Assembly (NCBI GenBank): GCA_002224055.1
Contig: AZLU01000069.1
Location: forward strand, 124,001-188,000
Reading direction: 5' to 3'
Origin: Pezizomycotina sp. ARF18
Taxonomy: Eukaryota; Ascomycota
Length of the DNA stretch: 64,000 bases
How positions within the stretch are numbered: position 1 is the first letter of the stretch; each line of letters begins with the position of its first letter. Positions 1-13,083 of the stretch are shown here, one piece after another. Made by a program: the position numbers and the translations under genes. The notes under the pieces are model-generated. The model was not told the origin of the DNA, ran no database searches, and saw only the letters and a program-made list of their open reading frames with translations.

Positions 1-1807
1 TTTAAGTATATTGTCATTCGGCAGCCTGTTGCTGCAGCCATTTATGCAATAAATCATCTCTACAAGGCGGAAGATACGAGGTCCCGGCTTGATGTGCCGA
101 AATTTGAAGCGCTGCTTGAGGCACCAAGAACCAGTGGTTTCATTTTAGTCGACGCGGGATGGAGGAGGACGGTATGTCCCGCTTGTTTAAATGGTCAACT
201 ACTTCTTAAGAGCTTTAAAAGGGAAAAATGAGATAATTTGAGAGTATCGAGAAATCAGTATGAGTAACGATGGTAGCTTACATTTCGGCTTTCATTGTAG
301 GAAACGATCTCCTTCCATCTTGTTAAGACAAAACCTCGAATACGGGTGAAGCGAACCCCACTAAGAAGCATATGTATTGCATTCCCAATTAAAATATTTG
401 AACCTCTCTATCTACTCCGAGAAACTTACTCTGAGCCTTTTTGCAGATAACTATGTGGGTTCTGATGTGGTCGACGAGATGTTCACGGACCACCTGCGCG
501 GTAAAATAAAAGGCCATTGGCGAGACGATTTCATTGGGTCTCAAGACGAGAGGAGAACAATAGAATCTTTTATCAGCTGGAAAACAAAAGCAGAACATTC
601 TCACCCCGCCAAAATAAAATTATACGGTATAGGTACGAGGTGTATAGAAAATACTGACGGCTTTTTGAATATTGATGAGTATGATATTTTAACTACCACC
701 TACAAACAATACTTTCAACTAACAATGCAAGCTAAGATATTGTATCAATTCGTTCTTCGAACCCTGCGTCACCGAGACTATCAAGACGATAATGCAGCAC
801 AGAGAAGCCGCAAGACTTAAAAATATCGACATCAAGGTGAGAAGCTTAAGAAAATTAATATTCTCGCCTAGTTATGTGCCTTACGAATTTTCGCGTTGAT
901 GATTACGCGATAGACTGTTAACTATTCGCACAACTCTTCCGCCTAATTATAATTTGATAATGAAACTAACGAGCAAAACAGTCCGTTGTATTAGTTGGAG
1001 GGTTAGGATCCAATGCTCTCTTCGAGAGAAAAATTAGGCAGCATTTTAATAGGGAAAATATTGATATCAGCGTCAGCGCCTCTCGAGATGCGTAAGTGTC
1101 CCTCGGAGGATGGAGAGATCGATTTTTCAAACGAAGTTACGCCTTCTTCTAATATCTTACTATGCAGTGGATTCGCTGTAGCTCGCGGTAGCATACTCGA
1201 ATTCCAGCAATGGCCATACTTTGACAGAAATTCATCGAAAGTGAGCTATGGGATCAAGCATAATGACGGTTCCTACGAGTGGTTCTTGACCAAGGTGATT
1301 CATTCCTTCACATATCCTAGAGAACGAAATGTGTGCTGATAGGTATTTGATTGGTGTGTTGTGAAGGGACAAATTTATCGGAGCAGAAAATTCCAGAATT
1401 TCAAGCATACTATTTACTTTAGCAGCCTTCGTGAAACGAATAACTCTCTCGACTTCGAAATCGTCCGCGATACGGGTGATTTAGAAAGCCGACCGACTTC
1501 TGTGACGAAGAGTCTTGGTCGGTGTACGTATCTCAAAAACATCACCTATATCTGTGTAAGCTCTACTAACTTTACATTTCGTGAAGTGAACATCGAGAAT
1601 AAACCGTTTAGCGTGGACCTAAGTGGTGTACACCTTGACAAAGTCCATGCACCACATATAAAACGATTTTACAAACCATCGACGTACCAGAAATGCTTCA
1701 CGCTGTCCTGTAAAGTGATAGACCAGGAACTGGTATTCAAAATCACTTACGATGGCGACAAGGTGATTGATGCTGGAACTTTAGATGAGTTGGAGTTAAC
1801 ACTCTAA
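1..1807 (+). CDS. Fungal Hsp70-like ATPase-fold protein, copy 1 (5' end outside window)
   Basis: This is the C-terminal two thirds of a divergent Hsp70-like protein of the kind common in ascomycetes (actin/Hsp70 fold, Hsp70-12-like). Exon 1-171 reads QPVAAAIYAIN, the usual EAAAxY region, then FILVDAGWRRT where a Gly-rich DAGGGTVD phosphate-2 loop is expected. Exon 300 to about 372 holds ISFHLVKTKPRIRVKRTP. An exon from about 447 has NYVGSDVVDEMFTDHLRG, the family's CGSxxLxxxF segment. Exon 982-1091 carries SVVLVGGLGSNALF, the adenosine motif. An exon ending at 1294 has FAVARGSILEFQQWPYFDR with KVSYGI, and exon 1587-1807 ends the protein (FSVDLSGVHLD, LVFKITYDGDK). The intron 1523-1586 has a CTAAC branch site. 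All visible pieces join by plausible GT-AG introns without a forced frame change. It is most like copy 2. ATP hydrolysis is doubtful because of the altered loop; the biological role is unknown. Confidence 0.75.
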
Positions 1808-4800
1808 TTTTCTTAATGAAGGTAACCCCTGCGCTGAAATGTGCTAAAGATGCCTAATTTAGATTTTGATTTACTGATTAGAATTCAAGTCCGGAAGAAA
1901 GTAAATGCAGATTTTCTTGCGATACTATTTAGAATAGTTTGATCGAGACTGCTCATGCGCATGCTCGCCTTCATTCCCCGGCCCCTCGGGGCAGGATACG
2001 TAAAGGCGAAGGTTAAAACACTTCTATACAATCATATTTCGTGCTCGAAACTAGATAGAAGGAATTTCGCGAAACATAGATACATAACACAATCTTTAGC
2101 TTAGCGGAGTCGATTGCCTTCTCCCTTCCACGCTCATCTTCGCACGATACTTCCGGTAGTTCGCGGCTTTGTACCACTCGTATCGTCTACCTTCTCCTGT
2201 TCTTAGGCAAGGCCCCGCCTTTGATTACAGATTTCCGATGATTAATATTTCGATGCTCAGGCTCCCCCTTTTTTTCTAAGTTCTCCTCGGTGTATCCGGT
2301 GTAATAATGAACTATTTCCGGCTTCCTCTCGTAATCCGCAATAAATTACCACTTCGTGACACCTGGATGCTCCGATATATGACCTTTACATGTGGATTTG
2401 TCTTCCTTCTGTTCATCTACTACGCATTCCACGGGTTTTCTCGTAGCTACGTGGCGCATGGCTATTGAAATTGTTTCACATGTGAACGAAAGCCTCGTCG
2501 CAGGAGGCTGACGGCCTGTTTTATACTATTAATGTCACCTATAAAGATCCATTATTATACTATTTTCCGACGGATCCACAGATGTTCAGATGTATACTGA
2601 GAGTAAAGCTCTAGAACCCGTACCGGGAATGTCGCCGTTGTTCATTCATATAATAGAACGCCATGAATATTATAAAGAGGGGTTCGACGTAAGCTTCTGT
2701 ATTCGCCTAGCTTTCGTAGAACACTCAAGCTATCATTGGAGCGGTGTAGATATTTTATAGCATCACCTGATTTAATCAGGTATAAATTTTTCAGCTAGAT
2801 ATCAAAATCAGGTATCCAAGCACATTCGTGCCCTTTTTTCAGGAGAAGTTCCATTACCCCAAAATCATATATTTCGTCGTGAATTATATGTTGATATTAG
2901 ACATTGAGGGATATTTAGCGAGTACTAAACTCGTTTTTATCGACCAATGGACCAATTGTAAATAACAATCACAATTGATAACTGCGGATACGAATTCGAG
3001 TCGAGGTGCCTTCAAAACGCCGAATATACGATCAGAACAAGACCTACTGACGACCGCATTTTCGTATCGGTTTTTGGCCACGGCAGATACGCCACGGCCC
3101 AATTATATAAAGCTACTAGAGCCACAGAGCCTCAAATTTCGGCCACGTTTATGATGAGTGCGGGCACCGTCTCATGTTGTTCAAACAGGCGGCGAGGATC
3201 CGTGCCGAACGCCAAGTAAGTCTCCCTCCACGTGCACATTAGACATGAATTTGCGACACTAATGCATGTCGTCAAAAAGCACTTCGGGTCAGACACCCAA
3301 TAGATCTCATTTTGAAGATTCATCGTGGGGGTATCAGATAGCCGATAGGTCCAGAAGGAGAATGTCCAAGTAACCTCTTCTCGAATTTCCTGGAAATCTC
3401 GTCACACATCTCCACTACTCAGTCCGGATTGGAAACTGCCCAGGACACAAAATCGGTATATTTGTCCGGGAACTGTGAAAGAGGAAGCTCAATTGTGATA
3501 TATCGCGGAATGTTTGTTTCCCCTGAATAATCGAGGACAAAATAGCAGCGGATTGCAGGAGTTCAAAATTCGAATTAGGACATCTCGTCCTGGTCCGCGA
3601 AAGTCGCCGAGAGCTCTGTGGTGAACTCCTACAGCTCATATATCAGAATTTATTTCTTTCATGAGCATCATTGGCTTAATTTCTCGGCTTCAAGCAGATA
3701 TCTCAGGATTGCGCGTCATTGTAGACATTTTTAGCAAAGCGAGCCTAGGTGTATGACCAGTATCTCGATCCGAAACGAGGCCCGAAGGTTTGGGCTGCCC
3801 TTGTTGAACCCCCAATTGGACTCCTCTCATTGAGAAGGATTCAGGAGAACATGATTGAGCTGGCATTTTGGAAACTTAGAAGAATGGCTTACACCTGTCT
3901 CGATAGTCAAGCACGTCGCGGAGTGCATTACGCGAAGAATCAACCTGTATGCCGGAATTGAACCCTATAGTTTGTGCGTCTCGACATATACGCGCAGGTG
4001 ATCCTGGGATAGTTGGTCTACTTATATTTGCGATAAAGATTTGGGTGAGTCATTTTCTTTCCCCTTCCATTCTAGTTTCCCCATTTCTTTGGCCGATAGC
4101 CTTGTGAGAAAATAGAGGAGAGGCTGGGCTCAGTTTGACAGTACTGACGATTTTGAAAAGGTAGTAAATTCCAAGGTGCGTTATCTAACCTGTAGAGTGA
4201 AAAGACCAAGGTACCGACTGTGACGGATCTGGAAATAGATTTATCCTTCTTCCACTGCTGGAAGCTATTGAGCAGTCCCATATGACGCCTTGTTGCCCCT
4301 TTACGAGGACTTCGCGGATTATTTTGCTCTCCGTAATCCAATAGTTAGAATTAACGAAAAAAACGGCAATTGTATACGACCTTGGGTTCTGGGCCGCCTG
4401 AGCCCCCAACGCAAATGCTATTTCTTGATTTCTACGCGATGCGTATTTTAGTTCTTTCTTTCTTTCTTTCTTATTAGTCTCAACGTTGCAACCTGTATGA
4501 CGACAGAGAGGATGGAAGCGGTAAAACTCCTCCGCGTTCCAATTAAAACCAGGCCTTGGGGCTAATTTTGCTCCGTTTCTCTATTGCGATCTCTAGGAAC
4601 CCCAAATTCCTCACCCTCGTTTTGGCTTTCCGCTATCATCGTAAGCCGTCAATGAAGATAGCTTGCTCATACCATACGAAAGATGCAATTTCCACAACGA
4701 TTCGAGGCATGTCCAGCCTGGACATCGTCTAAAAAACGATAAATAGGTCGTTCGTGTCCTCGTTGTTGCTCGTGTCCTCCATAGAGCTCCAATAGTCTTC

Positions 4801-4901
4801 AGCCTGCTACCTAATCCCCAGAGAAGCAACATTGCCATTCTCAAGGTCAACTAGGTAGTTTTTATATCCTAAGATATATCTCCATTACAGATACGGCGAC
4901 G
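1808..4901. other. Gene-poor stretch between Hsp70-like copy 1 and a small two-exon gene
   Basis: No gene is supported here. Short open stretches at 2884-3323 and 3415-4409 show no recognisable motif. Around 3660-3745 one plus-strand frame reads like an amphipathic helix (SIIGLISRLQADISGL), reminiscent of fungal STAND N-termini, but no start, stop or intron structure supports it. A short TTTC repeat lies at about 4450-4475. Confidence 0.5.
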
Positions 4902-5397
4902 ATGCCTCCAGGGCAAGCTATACCGAGTGCTGCTAAAAAGATTATGAAGCGTATTCGGCGGAAAAATAAAGACACATCTTCAGGACAAGATGTTGAGAGC
5001 GAAGGAGAAGACCCCGAAGGTACGTTAATACATCCGTTTTCGAGATTTTCATTCACCTTACCTCTGAGCTGCCCTTCTCTTAGAAGGGTGATCTCTCCTT
5101 TACTCTCTAGTGAATGAATATACCCGTTCTATCTTCCACCTCTATCAAAAAAAATCCAATAAGGGGAAAGGGATAGATAATGTCTTCGCCATTAACAAGC
5201 TGATTTTTGTAGAGGAAGCCGTTGTGCAATTCGAAAATCCCGACTCTAAGAACCCACTGTCGAGGAATCAAAACAACACTACCAATCGTTGGGACAAACG
5301 CAAAGATGACCACGATTCTCGAGATTCAGATAGACCAGTGCCGTCCAGCGAGGAGGAAAACGTAAGAAAACAACGGATTTCCCAAACCCCTCCTTAA
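4902..5397 (+). CDS. Small charged protein, two exons, unrecognised
   Basis: Exon 1 is 4902-5019, the intron is 5020-5110 (91 bases, GTACGT donor, CTCTAG acceptor) and exon 2 is 5111-5397. The spliced frame is 134 residues without a stop. It begins MPPGQAIPSAAKKIMKRIRR, a basic helix that could act as a nuclear signal, followed by an acidic patch (VESEGEDPE) and a hydrophilic C-terminal half rich in Asp, Arg, Asn and Ser. No signal peptide, membrane segment or known domain is visible. Its clean splicing contrasts with most neighbouring genes. It lies between two Hsp70-like copies, which says nothing firm about function. The alternative is a chance open frame, though both the correct splice sites and frame continuity would have to arise together. 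Confidence 0.45.
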
Positions 5398-7363
5398 ATC
5401 AGTTCTCAAGCTAACACCATGAACAATGTGCTTGGAAAAGAAACGGTGATAGTTTCTGTACATTATGAAACATATTATAGGCAAGGGGCCATTTGCCGGA
5501 TAAAAGCTTCATTGAGCCTCGCCAGTATGATCATCTCCGCATACGGCGCGCGCATTCTCTATTGCCCGGCGTAGGCTGAAAACACTTCCAAGTTTTATGT
5601 CACAATGCCAATAAAGATCCCAATCCACTGGGAAGGCACCGTCAAAGATAACTTACTGATATCCGAAACACCTCCGAATTTTGTCTCGCTTCCCGGGACT
5701 ACAACCCTTCCCAGGCTATGTCCAATCCCAAAAAACCGCTCATGAGAGAGAAATTAGAGAAAAATGGTCGATCTTTTAAATCGCTTGCTTCATATTTGTG
5801 TAAGCTTTCTTGCTTTTATACCTTTAGCTAGAAATAAAAATTGTTCACCCCCCCCCCCACCCCACTCTGTCAGTTTGAAACTTTTGTAAAATTCAGACAT
5901 AAAATTTTTCTCTTATAACTTGATCATCATAAAATACGTATAGCAATTAAAAGATCAACTGAAGAGTTTCGGAGCAAAAATGCAAATATACATCATGAAG
6001 TTCTTTAATTATTAGTAAATTGGTAGAGGCCCCTGAGGCTCATATACGTTTGTAGATTTGTAAGGTGCACAACGTATATCACTCGAGATCTTGTACTTTA
6101 CGTGAGAAAAATTCTGATAAAACGCTTTGCCCAAATATCCGGCCTAGCAGCCTTTACTACGTGACTTCCCCGGAGCGGCTTTCAGTAGTCTTTTCTCACA
6201 GGAACGGAAGCTATAGATAGAGAGAGCTATTTGAAAAAAATAAATCTTTTCATGGGACTTCGTAAAGTACTTACAACTTCGAGGACATTAAAAAAGCTCC
6301 AGAACCAGGCGTTTCGTTCTCCCTTAGATTCAGACTTTCCCCGCGGGGGTCAAGCTGTTTGTGCACTTTTTGAGGTGACTTGAGTAACGGCCATCGGCGG
6401 TTTCCTTAGAATCTTTACTTCCCCTCCGATGACCCCCGCTTAAGACGCCGATTGTCCGTCCGATGTGAGGGGCAGGACAAGCGAAAAAATGGCCAAGCTT
6501 GCTAGCCTCAGCCCGTTCTCTTCGATAATCTGTGGATATTTTCAGCTTCTAGAGCTCTGCAGATCCGACAATGAAACAAGCGGGATGACATTTCTATTTC
6601 CCGAAGCGACAACGCGAGCCCAATCAAACACTGGCATGTAATCATCGTCTGAATCTTCGTACTGATTAGATGGTAACATACTTCAGCGACCGCTCTTGAT
6701 CAGTTGCTGCAAAACATATGCAAGCTTCGTGGCCAAACCCAAAACGTAGTATCGCTAACAAATTTAAGCTGGCGGTCGTCTGAAGTATACCTGCATTGGT
6801 TCACGAGGCTTCTCCTGGCAGGAAAGAAACTACTGTCTGCCCTACGAGGGAAGACAGGTGGCTTAATTAGGCATAAGCATGCCACGCTAACGTACTTACT
6901 GCCCAAGTTGCGAAGTTGTGAAAATCTCTTTGACACTGCCGCAAAAAAATGGAGGTGGATTATCATCGCCGCAGCAAATGATACTTTCAGTTGTCCGCCG
7001 TGTGTAAAGCACATCTAGCTGTTTGCTGAAATGCAAATACTATTATTCGATTTGATTTGTTCTCTACCATCAACGCTGAACGGCGGGCCACCTGTTATCA
7101 TTAAGGGGATAGGGACACCGTATGTTGAGCGCCGTCAAAGAAAATCTGGAAAGTGGAGTTATATAACATCCCAGTTCTATCCGGGTTGCTAAATGAATGT
7201 GGGGGCGCTTTGCATGGTTAAGCGCAGACCAGAAACCCTTTCATAATTACAACCACCCTTAGTATACCGCTTAACCCTCGGGATCGCTACTATACGACAT
7301 ATTCTTCCTTGATCTGGACTTTATTTACTTTTTTCCCAATTTGCTTTCGTAGCTTGATCCATT
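5398..7363. other. Intergenic, no gene seen
   Basis: The stretch holds a C-rich run near 5849-5862 and AT-rich sequence. At 6700-7018 overlapping open frames exist on both strands (104 residues each), but neither shows a motif, a plausible intron structure or neighbour support, so I call neither. The last 300 bases lead into Hsp70-like copy 2 and probably hold its promoter. Confidence 0.4.
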
Positions 7364-9873
7364 ATGTCGCCCTGTTCACGTGTTGCGATAGGAATTGATA
7401 TTGGAACATCGTGGTGCAGTATGTGATGATACCACCATTATAATGCCTTTTCCACTGGATTTCAGATCTCCGCCTCCCTATTGAACCTCCTTCTCCCTCC
7501 TTCTCCCTCCGTCTCTCCCCACCTCTCTCTCTCTCTTTCCTTTTTCTATTTTTCCCCTTTCTTTTCCTATTTTCTTCCTGTGGCCAGTGCTTAGACTGAA
7601 GCATGCGGAACTACATCTCCGAGAATATTCCTTGGCTTATTCTTTTATCACTCTAGCTCCCACTAATGCTGACGATGGACGTATTCTAGAGATCGCGGTG
7701 GACCTCGTCGCAGCAAAAAATCGTGGCTCGGGGCCGAAATGTTTCCGCAATGGCCCACTCCTATACTCCTTCCCGACTTTGATATCATACCAGCATGGAA
7801 GAGTCGTCAGCTGGGGGCTTGGAGCTGCCAATACCCCTGGAAAGCTACAGGACTCAGTTTGCTGCAGTGATTTCGTCTGGCAGCTCTGCAGTACTCTTAA
7901 AAATAGGTCGGAGAGCGAACCAAAGAGACGGGAGCCGCTGTGGGAGTACCGCGATGCGAAATTTCCGAAGCTTTTGGATGAAATTGTTGTGGACTACCTG
8001 AAGTGTATTTACACGAAACTCGAGCAAGATTCAGCAGCGGACGGTTGGTCGAAGAGCATCTGCGAATGGATATTCGTGTTTAGCATACCCGGTTGCTTTT
8101 CGATCGCAGATAAAAAGCATTTTGACGAAATTATCAAGATGTGGAATACAAAAGAGAAACACAGCTACATGATCTTACGGCAATTTGAAGCTGCATCAAT
8201 CTATGCCATAAAAGCTGTCCGCCGAGTCGGAGATCCAATGGTTTATTCTTGGACAGAACATTTGAAGCAGGGAACGATTCCCATGCCTTCCTACTTGCTG
8301 ACGTTGGCAGCGTTAAGGCAGTATGTATTTTCTTATTACTCGTAAACTATGCCCCAATTTCAAAGCTAATCCTGGCGGATATAGGAAGTATCATCCTTTT
8401 TTCTCAAGGGAGTTGCACCGCGAGTGCGACTGAAGCGGACTCCAGTCCTCTTAACTGTACACTTTCTCGCCTTTTCTTATCTTCTTTTTCTTCTCTTTTG
8501 TTTTGGTTTTCTACTCTACTTGCACCGCGTTAATACATTGTATCTGATTTTCAATTAAAGGGGATAATTGTGGCTCCGATACAATCGATCACGCATTCGA
8601 GGACTACCTTCGCGAAGGTATTAGACCTAGATCCGGAAAGCAGAAATTTGAATATTCCGAGGACGAACGAAAAACCAAAGAGTCTTTCACAAGGCGGAAG
8701 GACTTATTGAAAAAGCGATTGGATCCCACGGAGCCATTCACTGTCCCATTGTTTGGTCACGGTGTTGGACACAAAGACAAACAAAATGTGAACGGCCAGC
8801 CTGCGCTTGAGCTACGCGAGTATGTGATTCTTCTACGGCTATTCCTTGACATTTTGAAAAGCTAGGAGCTGACTTGTGATTCACCACCAACAGGGAACAA
8901 ATTGAGGGATTTTTCACCATGGCTGTCGAGAAAACCGTGAATCAGATAACGAAGCATTTGACCCAAGCAAAGGACCAGAAAATCGATATCAAGGTATTTA
9001 GCAGTTGCGCAGCTGGAGCTCCAAGTCTCCGTTCTGAAACTTAAAATTTCTCACAAAGAGTCTGAATAGTTCGTAGTTCTCGTTGGAGGTCTCGCGTCAT
9101 CCGCGATTTTTGTGCGAAAGGTCAAAGAACGAGTTCTCATACCGTATAAAATTCCGGTTTGGAGTCCTCAGCAACCGTAAGGGCTACTCACTACCCAAGC
9201 TCATTGAAATGTATTGACATACTGAATTCTTTCTCTGATAGTGAATATGCAGTCGCACAGGGTAGCATTATGAACTTTCAACAGTGGCCCTATATGGATA
9301 GAAACTCCTCAAGAGCATCATACTGCTTAGTCAATAAAGATGGCTCATTCAATTGGTTTTATAACAGGGTAAGCTTACTGATTGATAGAGAATTGTTTAA
9401 GCGTATGTATACTTAACAGAAATTGTGTATCTAAGGGCGATAGCTATCGGGACAAGAAGATTCGCCACTTCAGTCTTCCAATCAATCTCAAGAAAAGGGT
9501 AGATCTCCTAGATTTTACCATCATACGCGACACTAGAGAGTTTGGAAGAATGCCAAAGAATAAAAAAGAGATACTGTGTCCAGGTAAGAACTACTCTTTG
9601 AGAAGGGGGGAAAGATAGTATATTAGAAATGAAGCATACATTTACATTCTTTCTTTTGTAGACAAGTGCGAATTCCATCCTTTCTGGGTCGACATCAAAG
9701 ACATTCCGTTTGACGAAAAGCCTCGCAACCAGATCACGCGTCTTTTCAAGCCACCGAAATTCGGAAAAGATTTTCAGCTCCGTTTCGAGGTCAAAAACAT
9801 GGAATTGATCTTTCGGCTTGTCTACGATGACAATAAAGAAATAACGGTTGGCGTTATAGATGACATGCAGTAA
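7364..9873 (+). CDS. Fungal Hsp70-like ATPase-fold protein, copy 2
   Basis: This is the most complete copy. The start at 7364 opens exon 1 (7364-7418) with VAIGIDIGTSWC, the phosphate-1 loop. About nine more exons follow. One runs from roughly 7588 or 7625 to 8320 (PLLYSFPTLISY, WIFVFSIPGCF, EAASIYAIK, then FLLADVGSVKA in place of the Gly-rich phosphate-2 loop). The others are 8385 to about 8455, about 8561-8819 (CGSDTIDHAFEDYLREG), 8894-8993, 9070-9176 (VVLVGGLASSAIF), 9242-9368 (YAVAQGSIMNFQQWPYMDR, RASYC), about 9434-9583, and 9662-9873. The last exon ends in FWVDIKDIPFDE and LIFRLVYDD, the family C-terminus. One single-base frame change falls in the G-run at about 8270-8272. The lysine- and aspartate-rich hydrolysis motifs of true Hsp70s are not kept. 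The N-terminus is intact, so I take it as a full-length paralogue of copy 1. Confidence 0.75.
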
Positions 9874-12765
9874 TTATAAACTGCGGGCGGAATAAAAATT
9901 GATTATATGATGCATATGGTTTCTTCTATAATCGTCGCTGATAAATGATTATACTAAGTCCTAATACTAATACACCAATACTTCTACCGCGTATAGGTCA
10001 CTTTCCTCTACGTCATCTTTCGTTCCCTTCCATCTTTCCTTTCCTTTCCTTCGATTCTCTCCCCCCCCCCCCCCCCTTTTTTTTTTTTATCGCCTCAATA
10101 CCCTCCCGGCACACACGTCATTTTCTTTTGTCAGTCAATACATAAATATGTACCCGTATCACCAGGAACATGGCCTAGCTGGGACCGTTTGGTCGAGAAT
10201 TATCCGGTTTCAGGATAGCCAGCCCTTTCTGGCGTTTATTCGTTATCCCCTCGGCTATTATATCTCTTCTACTCAATTCGTCCAATGAAGGGACTTCGGA
10301 AGTTTCTTCAAACTTCATCTCAGCCCTACGGACAGAAATTCTTTTTGGGAAAGCACGTGGACTCTGCGTTTATCGATAAACTTGCCTTGAACGATTCACT
10401 CATGCAGGTCTCACACCGGACTAACGTCCTTCTTTTTCTCCTTTGTCTTTTGCCTTGCGCTCCTTCGATTTCGTATCCTTTGTATTGATATTTTCATGTA
10501 TGTGTATCGTCGATTTTTAGCGTACGACGGCATTGTGTTATTTTCATTTGCGAAAAGACAATCTTCTGACGATATATATTAAATTTCTTTTGCTGAGTCT
10601 TGTAACTCGAAATATTTTTTCTGTTATTCGGCTTGCTTTAAAAATAGAGAATAGACATATTTTGTTATATCTGATATCAATCGAATGAATTAAAGATAGG
10701 AAGTTTGTGTTCAACAAGCAGGTTAGAGAACCAGAGGAAACTTGATAACGATACAGAAAGGTGACCGACAATAGGCTGTTTTGGCGACGATAGAATCAAC
10801 CGCCCTGATCGATCTTTCTGCCCTAAATAAGGACAGTAAGATTGTAATATAATCAGCCGACCTGATTCCTGAGTCTCCAATCAGGCGAAAACCAGCGACA
10901 AATAGCCTGCTATTGGACCACTGGAAACGAAAAACAAACGCGTTGACTCTTTAAAACTCCCGCTTCCCCGCACGGGTCTGTCAAATTGGTAAGACACCCA
11001 AATGGCAAAACCATCTTTCAACGTCAATGCAGGTGGACAAACTCGGACTCACGCCGATCGGAAGCGTCAGCAGATACGGTAACCGGAGAATGAAAATGAA
11101 AGCTCATAGACTCGAGCGAGCAAGCGAGACCGAACGCTAAATAACCGGTAATGTTTTCCCCCTTCGTAATTAACAGCCAAAACGGCAGTGCAGTCCATGG
11201 CCTGATAGCACAATCCAACACGAACAACTGATACCGCGCGAAAAAAAAAAAAAACTGCCAGCAAAAAGAGAGGCTCTTTCGCTTTAGTGGGCAGTCAAAT
11301 CCTACAACTAGGCCCTACTAGGTCTAGTCAATGGACTCTTCGTGCGATAAAGTGACTAAACTTTCATGCGATCGCGCGTTGTCGAGAGAAGAAGCTATTT
11401 TAGGATATCTTTTTTTTTTTTGGTCGAGACCTCTCTGAATTTTGCTTTGTTGAAATGCGTTCCCAAAATACTTCGCAGCATGAGTTGATTTTCACGGCGG
11501 TTCCCACGGGCGAACCCAAAAATCAACTGCCCCAAAGGGAAATGTGATTTTTTTACAGGCGGCGCGTGTTCACCGTCAGGTTTTTCTTCCAAGGATGGAC
11601 ACCGAAAATTCTGCCGTTTACCCCAAGTTCCGTGCTGGAGCAGTAGCTTTCGGCTGATACCTACCCTGCCTCGACTTAATTCCCGGTATTGTAGCCAAAG
11701 GCACCCTTGTCGTTCGTCTGTTATTTATAGACCCACTCGACGTTTTCTTTTTTTTTTTTTTTTTTTGGAAAAAGAGTCTGAAACTTCACTACTTCGGATG
11801 AGCTGCTTTGTTTTCCGTCCGGCTGCGTTGCCAGATAGAATAGAGAGAAAAGAATTATAGGCGATAAGGAATGTGAGAAAGGCGTTAACGAAGGACTCCG
11901 AAGGCCTTCCAGTGGTTTCTCAAAAGGTTCCGCCGAAATCTCTTGGAAGATGCCTAATCTAAGGCAAAAACGGGAGACACCAGAATAATAGGGCGGCGAG
12001 GCAGTCAGGCAGGTACATCCTCCAACGACCTCCAAGCAGGTTGTCTTAAAATTTCGCAGTGTGACCCTCCGGCGGGGGACGCCCGATGGTTATTATTTCA
12101 AATCTCGTTTGTTGTTGTGGCCCGAGCAACACCAGATGGTTCGCCAAAATGTCCCGAGAATGGCGATACCAGATGTGGCGTGAATATCCCCCACAATCAA
12201 TTGCTCAATTATCTCTTCGATGGTTTTTTCCGTTGTTGACGAGATAGCTCCAGATGTTGTTCTTGACTCATTTCGAGAGGAAAGTTGTTCCACGCTAATT
12301 CGGATTTGACAAAGAGCTATTGCCTCTTCCGATTTAGCTCTCGCCATCCTTTTGCTCTCCGAATTGCACTTGCGCGCGACCGCTAATTCCCAAATCCCAT
12401 TTCCCCCTTTTATTTCTTCCCCCCTTCACGCTCTCATTCGGTGGTGGCAACAGCTTATATAGGATGGCGGATCCCTCTCGTAAGGTGGAATAGAAGGCTT
12501 ACCAGATTTCTATACACACGCGAACGTGGGTGTGAGAAAACGTACCTTTTTCCTTCTCGGTTACCATCGTACTCTTCGTTTAAATACCGATCCTCGAATC
12601 CCAAAGTCTCCTGTAAATAAACAAACCCACCCGTGATCGACTTCGCCAACGAAGCAGCCCTTGAAGTCGTCGTATCGAACCCTCTTTCCCCGAAACAAGA
12701 TCCAAGTGCTTCCTTCACCACAAACCTAGTCGAGACCCTTTTTTTTTTTTTCAACCGAAGCAACC
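9874..12765. other. Gene-poor stretch with homopolymer runs
   Basis: A CT-rich block with a long C run followed by a T run lies at about 10050-10090. A short open stretch starts at 10285 (MKGLRKFLQTSSQ) but runs into sequence without a clear donor or family motif, so it is left uncalled. Poly-A or poly-T runs sit at 11240, 11409 and 11748. A TATA-like element (gcttatatagg) at about 12451 lies some 300 bases upstream of the small gene at 12766 and could belong to its promoter. Confidence 0.4.
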
Positions 12766-13083
12766 ATGGGAAAGACATCCAGCCCACCACCGCCAAGAGT
12801 TGCCGCCGCCGACGGTATGTCTACTTCCTCCAAACAACGTTCCTTGTCAGATAGTGGAAATATCCCCCCGTCTGTGTTTCTCCGTTATCGTTCTTGAAAG
12901 ACGGAAAGAAATAAAATATGAAGCCCCAGGCAGCTGTTATCCGATGTTGTTGTACTAACGCCATAAACAGAGGAGTACGCGCGACGTAAGCTGCTCACGC
13001 CGGCAGATCCCCAGAACCCAGTATGCGCTCAGCAAAACGAGGCGTACGAACGCGAACAGAAAAAGAAACGCGAAGGCAAGTAG
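12766..13083 (+). CDS. Very small two-exon protein, unrecognised
   Basis: Exon 1 is 12766-12814 (MGKTSSPPPPRVAAAD), the intron is 12815-12970 (GTATGT donor, AACAG acceptor) and exon 2 is 12971-13083, ending in a stop. The spliced product is 53 residues: a Pro/Ala-rich start, then EEYARRKLLTPADPQNP and a C-terminal Lys/Arg/Glu helix (YEREQKKKREGK). Only one cysteine is present, so it is not a twin-CX9C mitochondrial protein. The start codon context (ACCATGG) is close to the fungal consensus. Frame continuity across a canonical intron supports a real gene. No homologue is recognised. The protein could be longer if a GC donor just before the stop were used. Confidence 0.45.

Noticed and set aside
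3650-3960. Possible NLR-type N-terminal helix and following open stretch
   Set aside because: Only one short helix looks right; no start, no splice sites and no continuation.
6700-7018. Mirror open stretches of 104 codons on both strands
   Set aside because: No motif, no intron structure, and each is the shadow of the other, so neither can be preferred.
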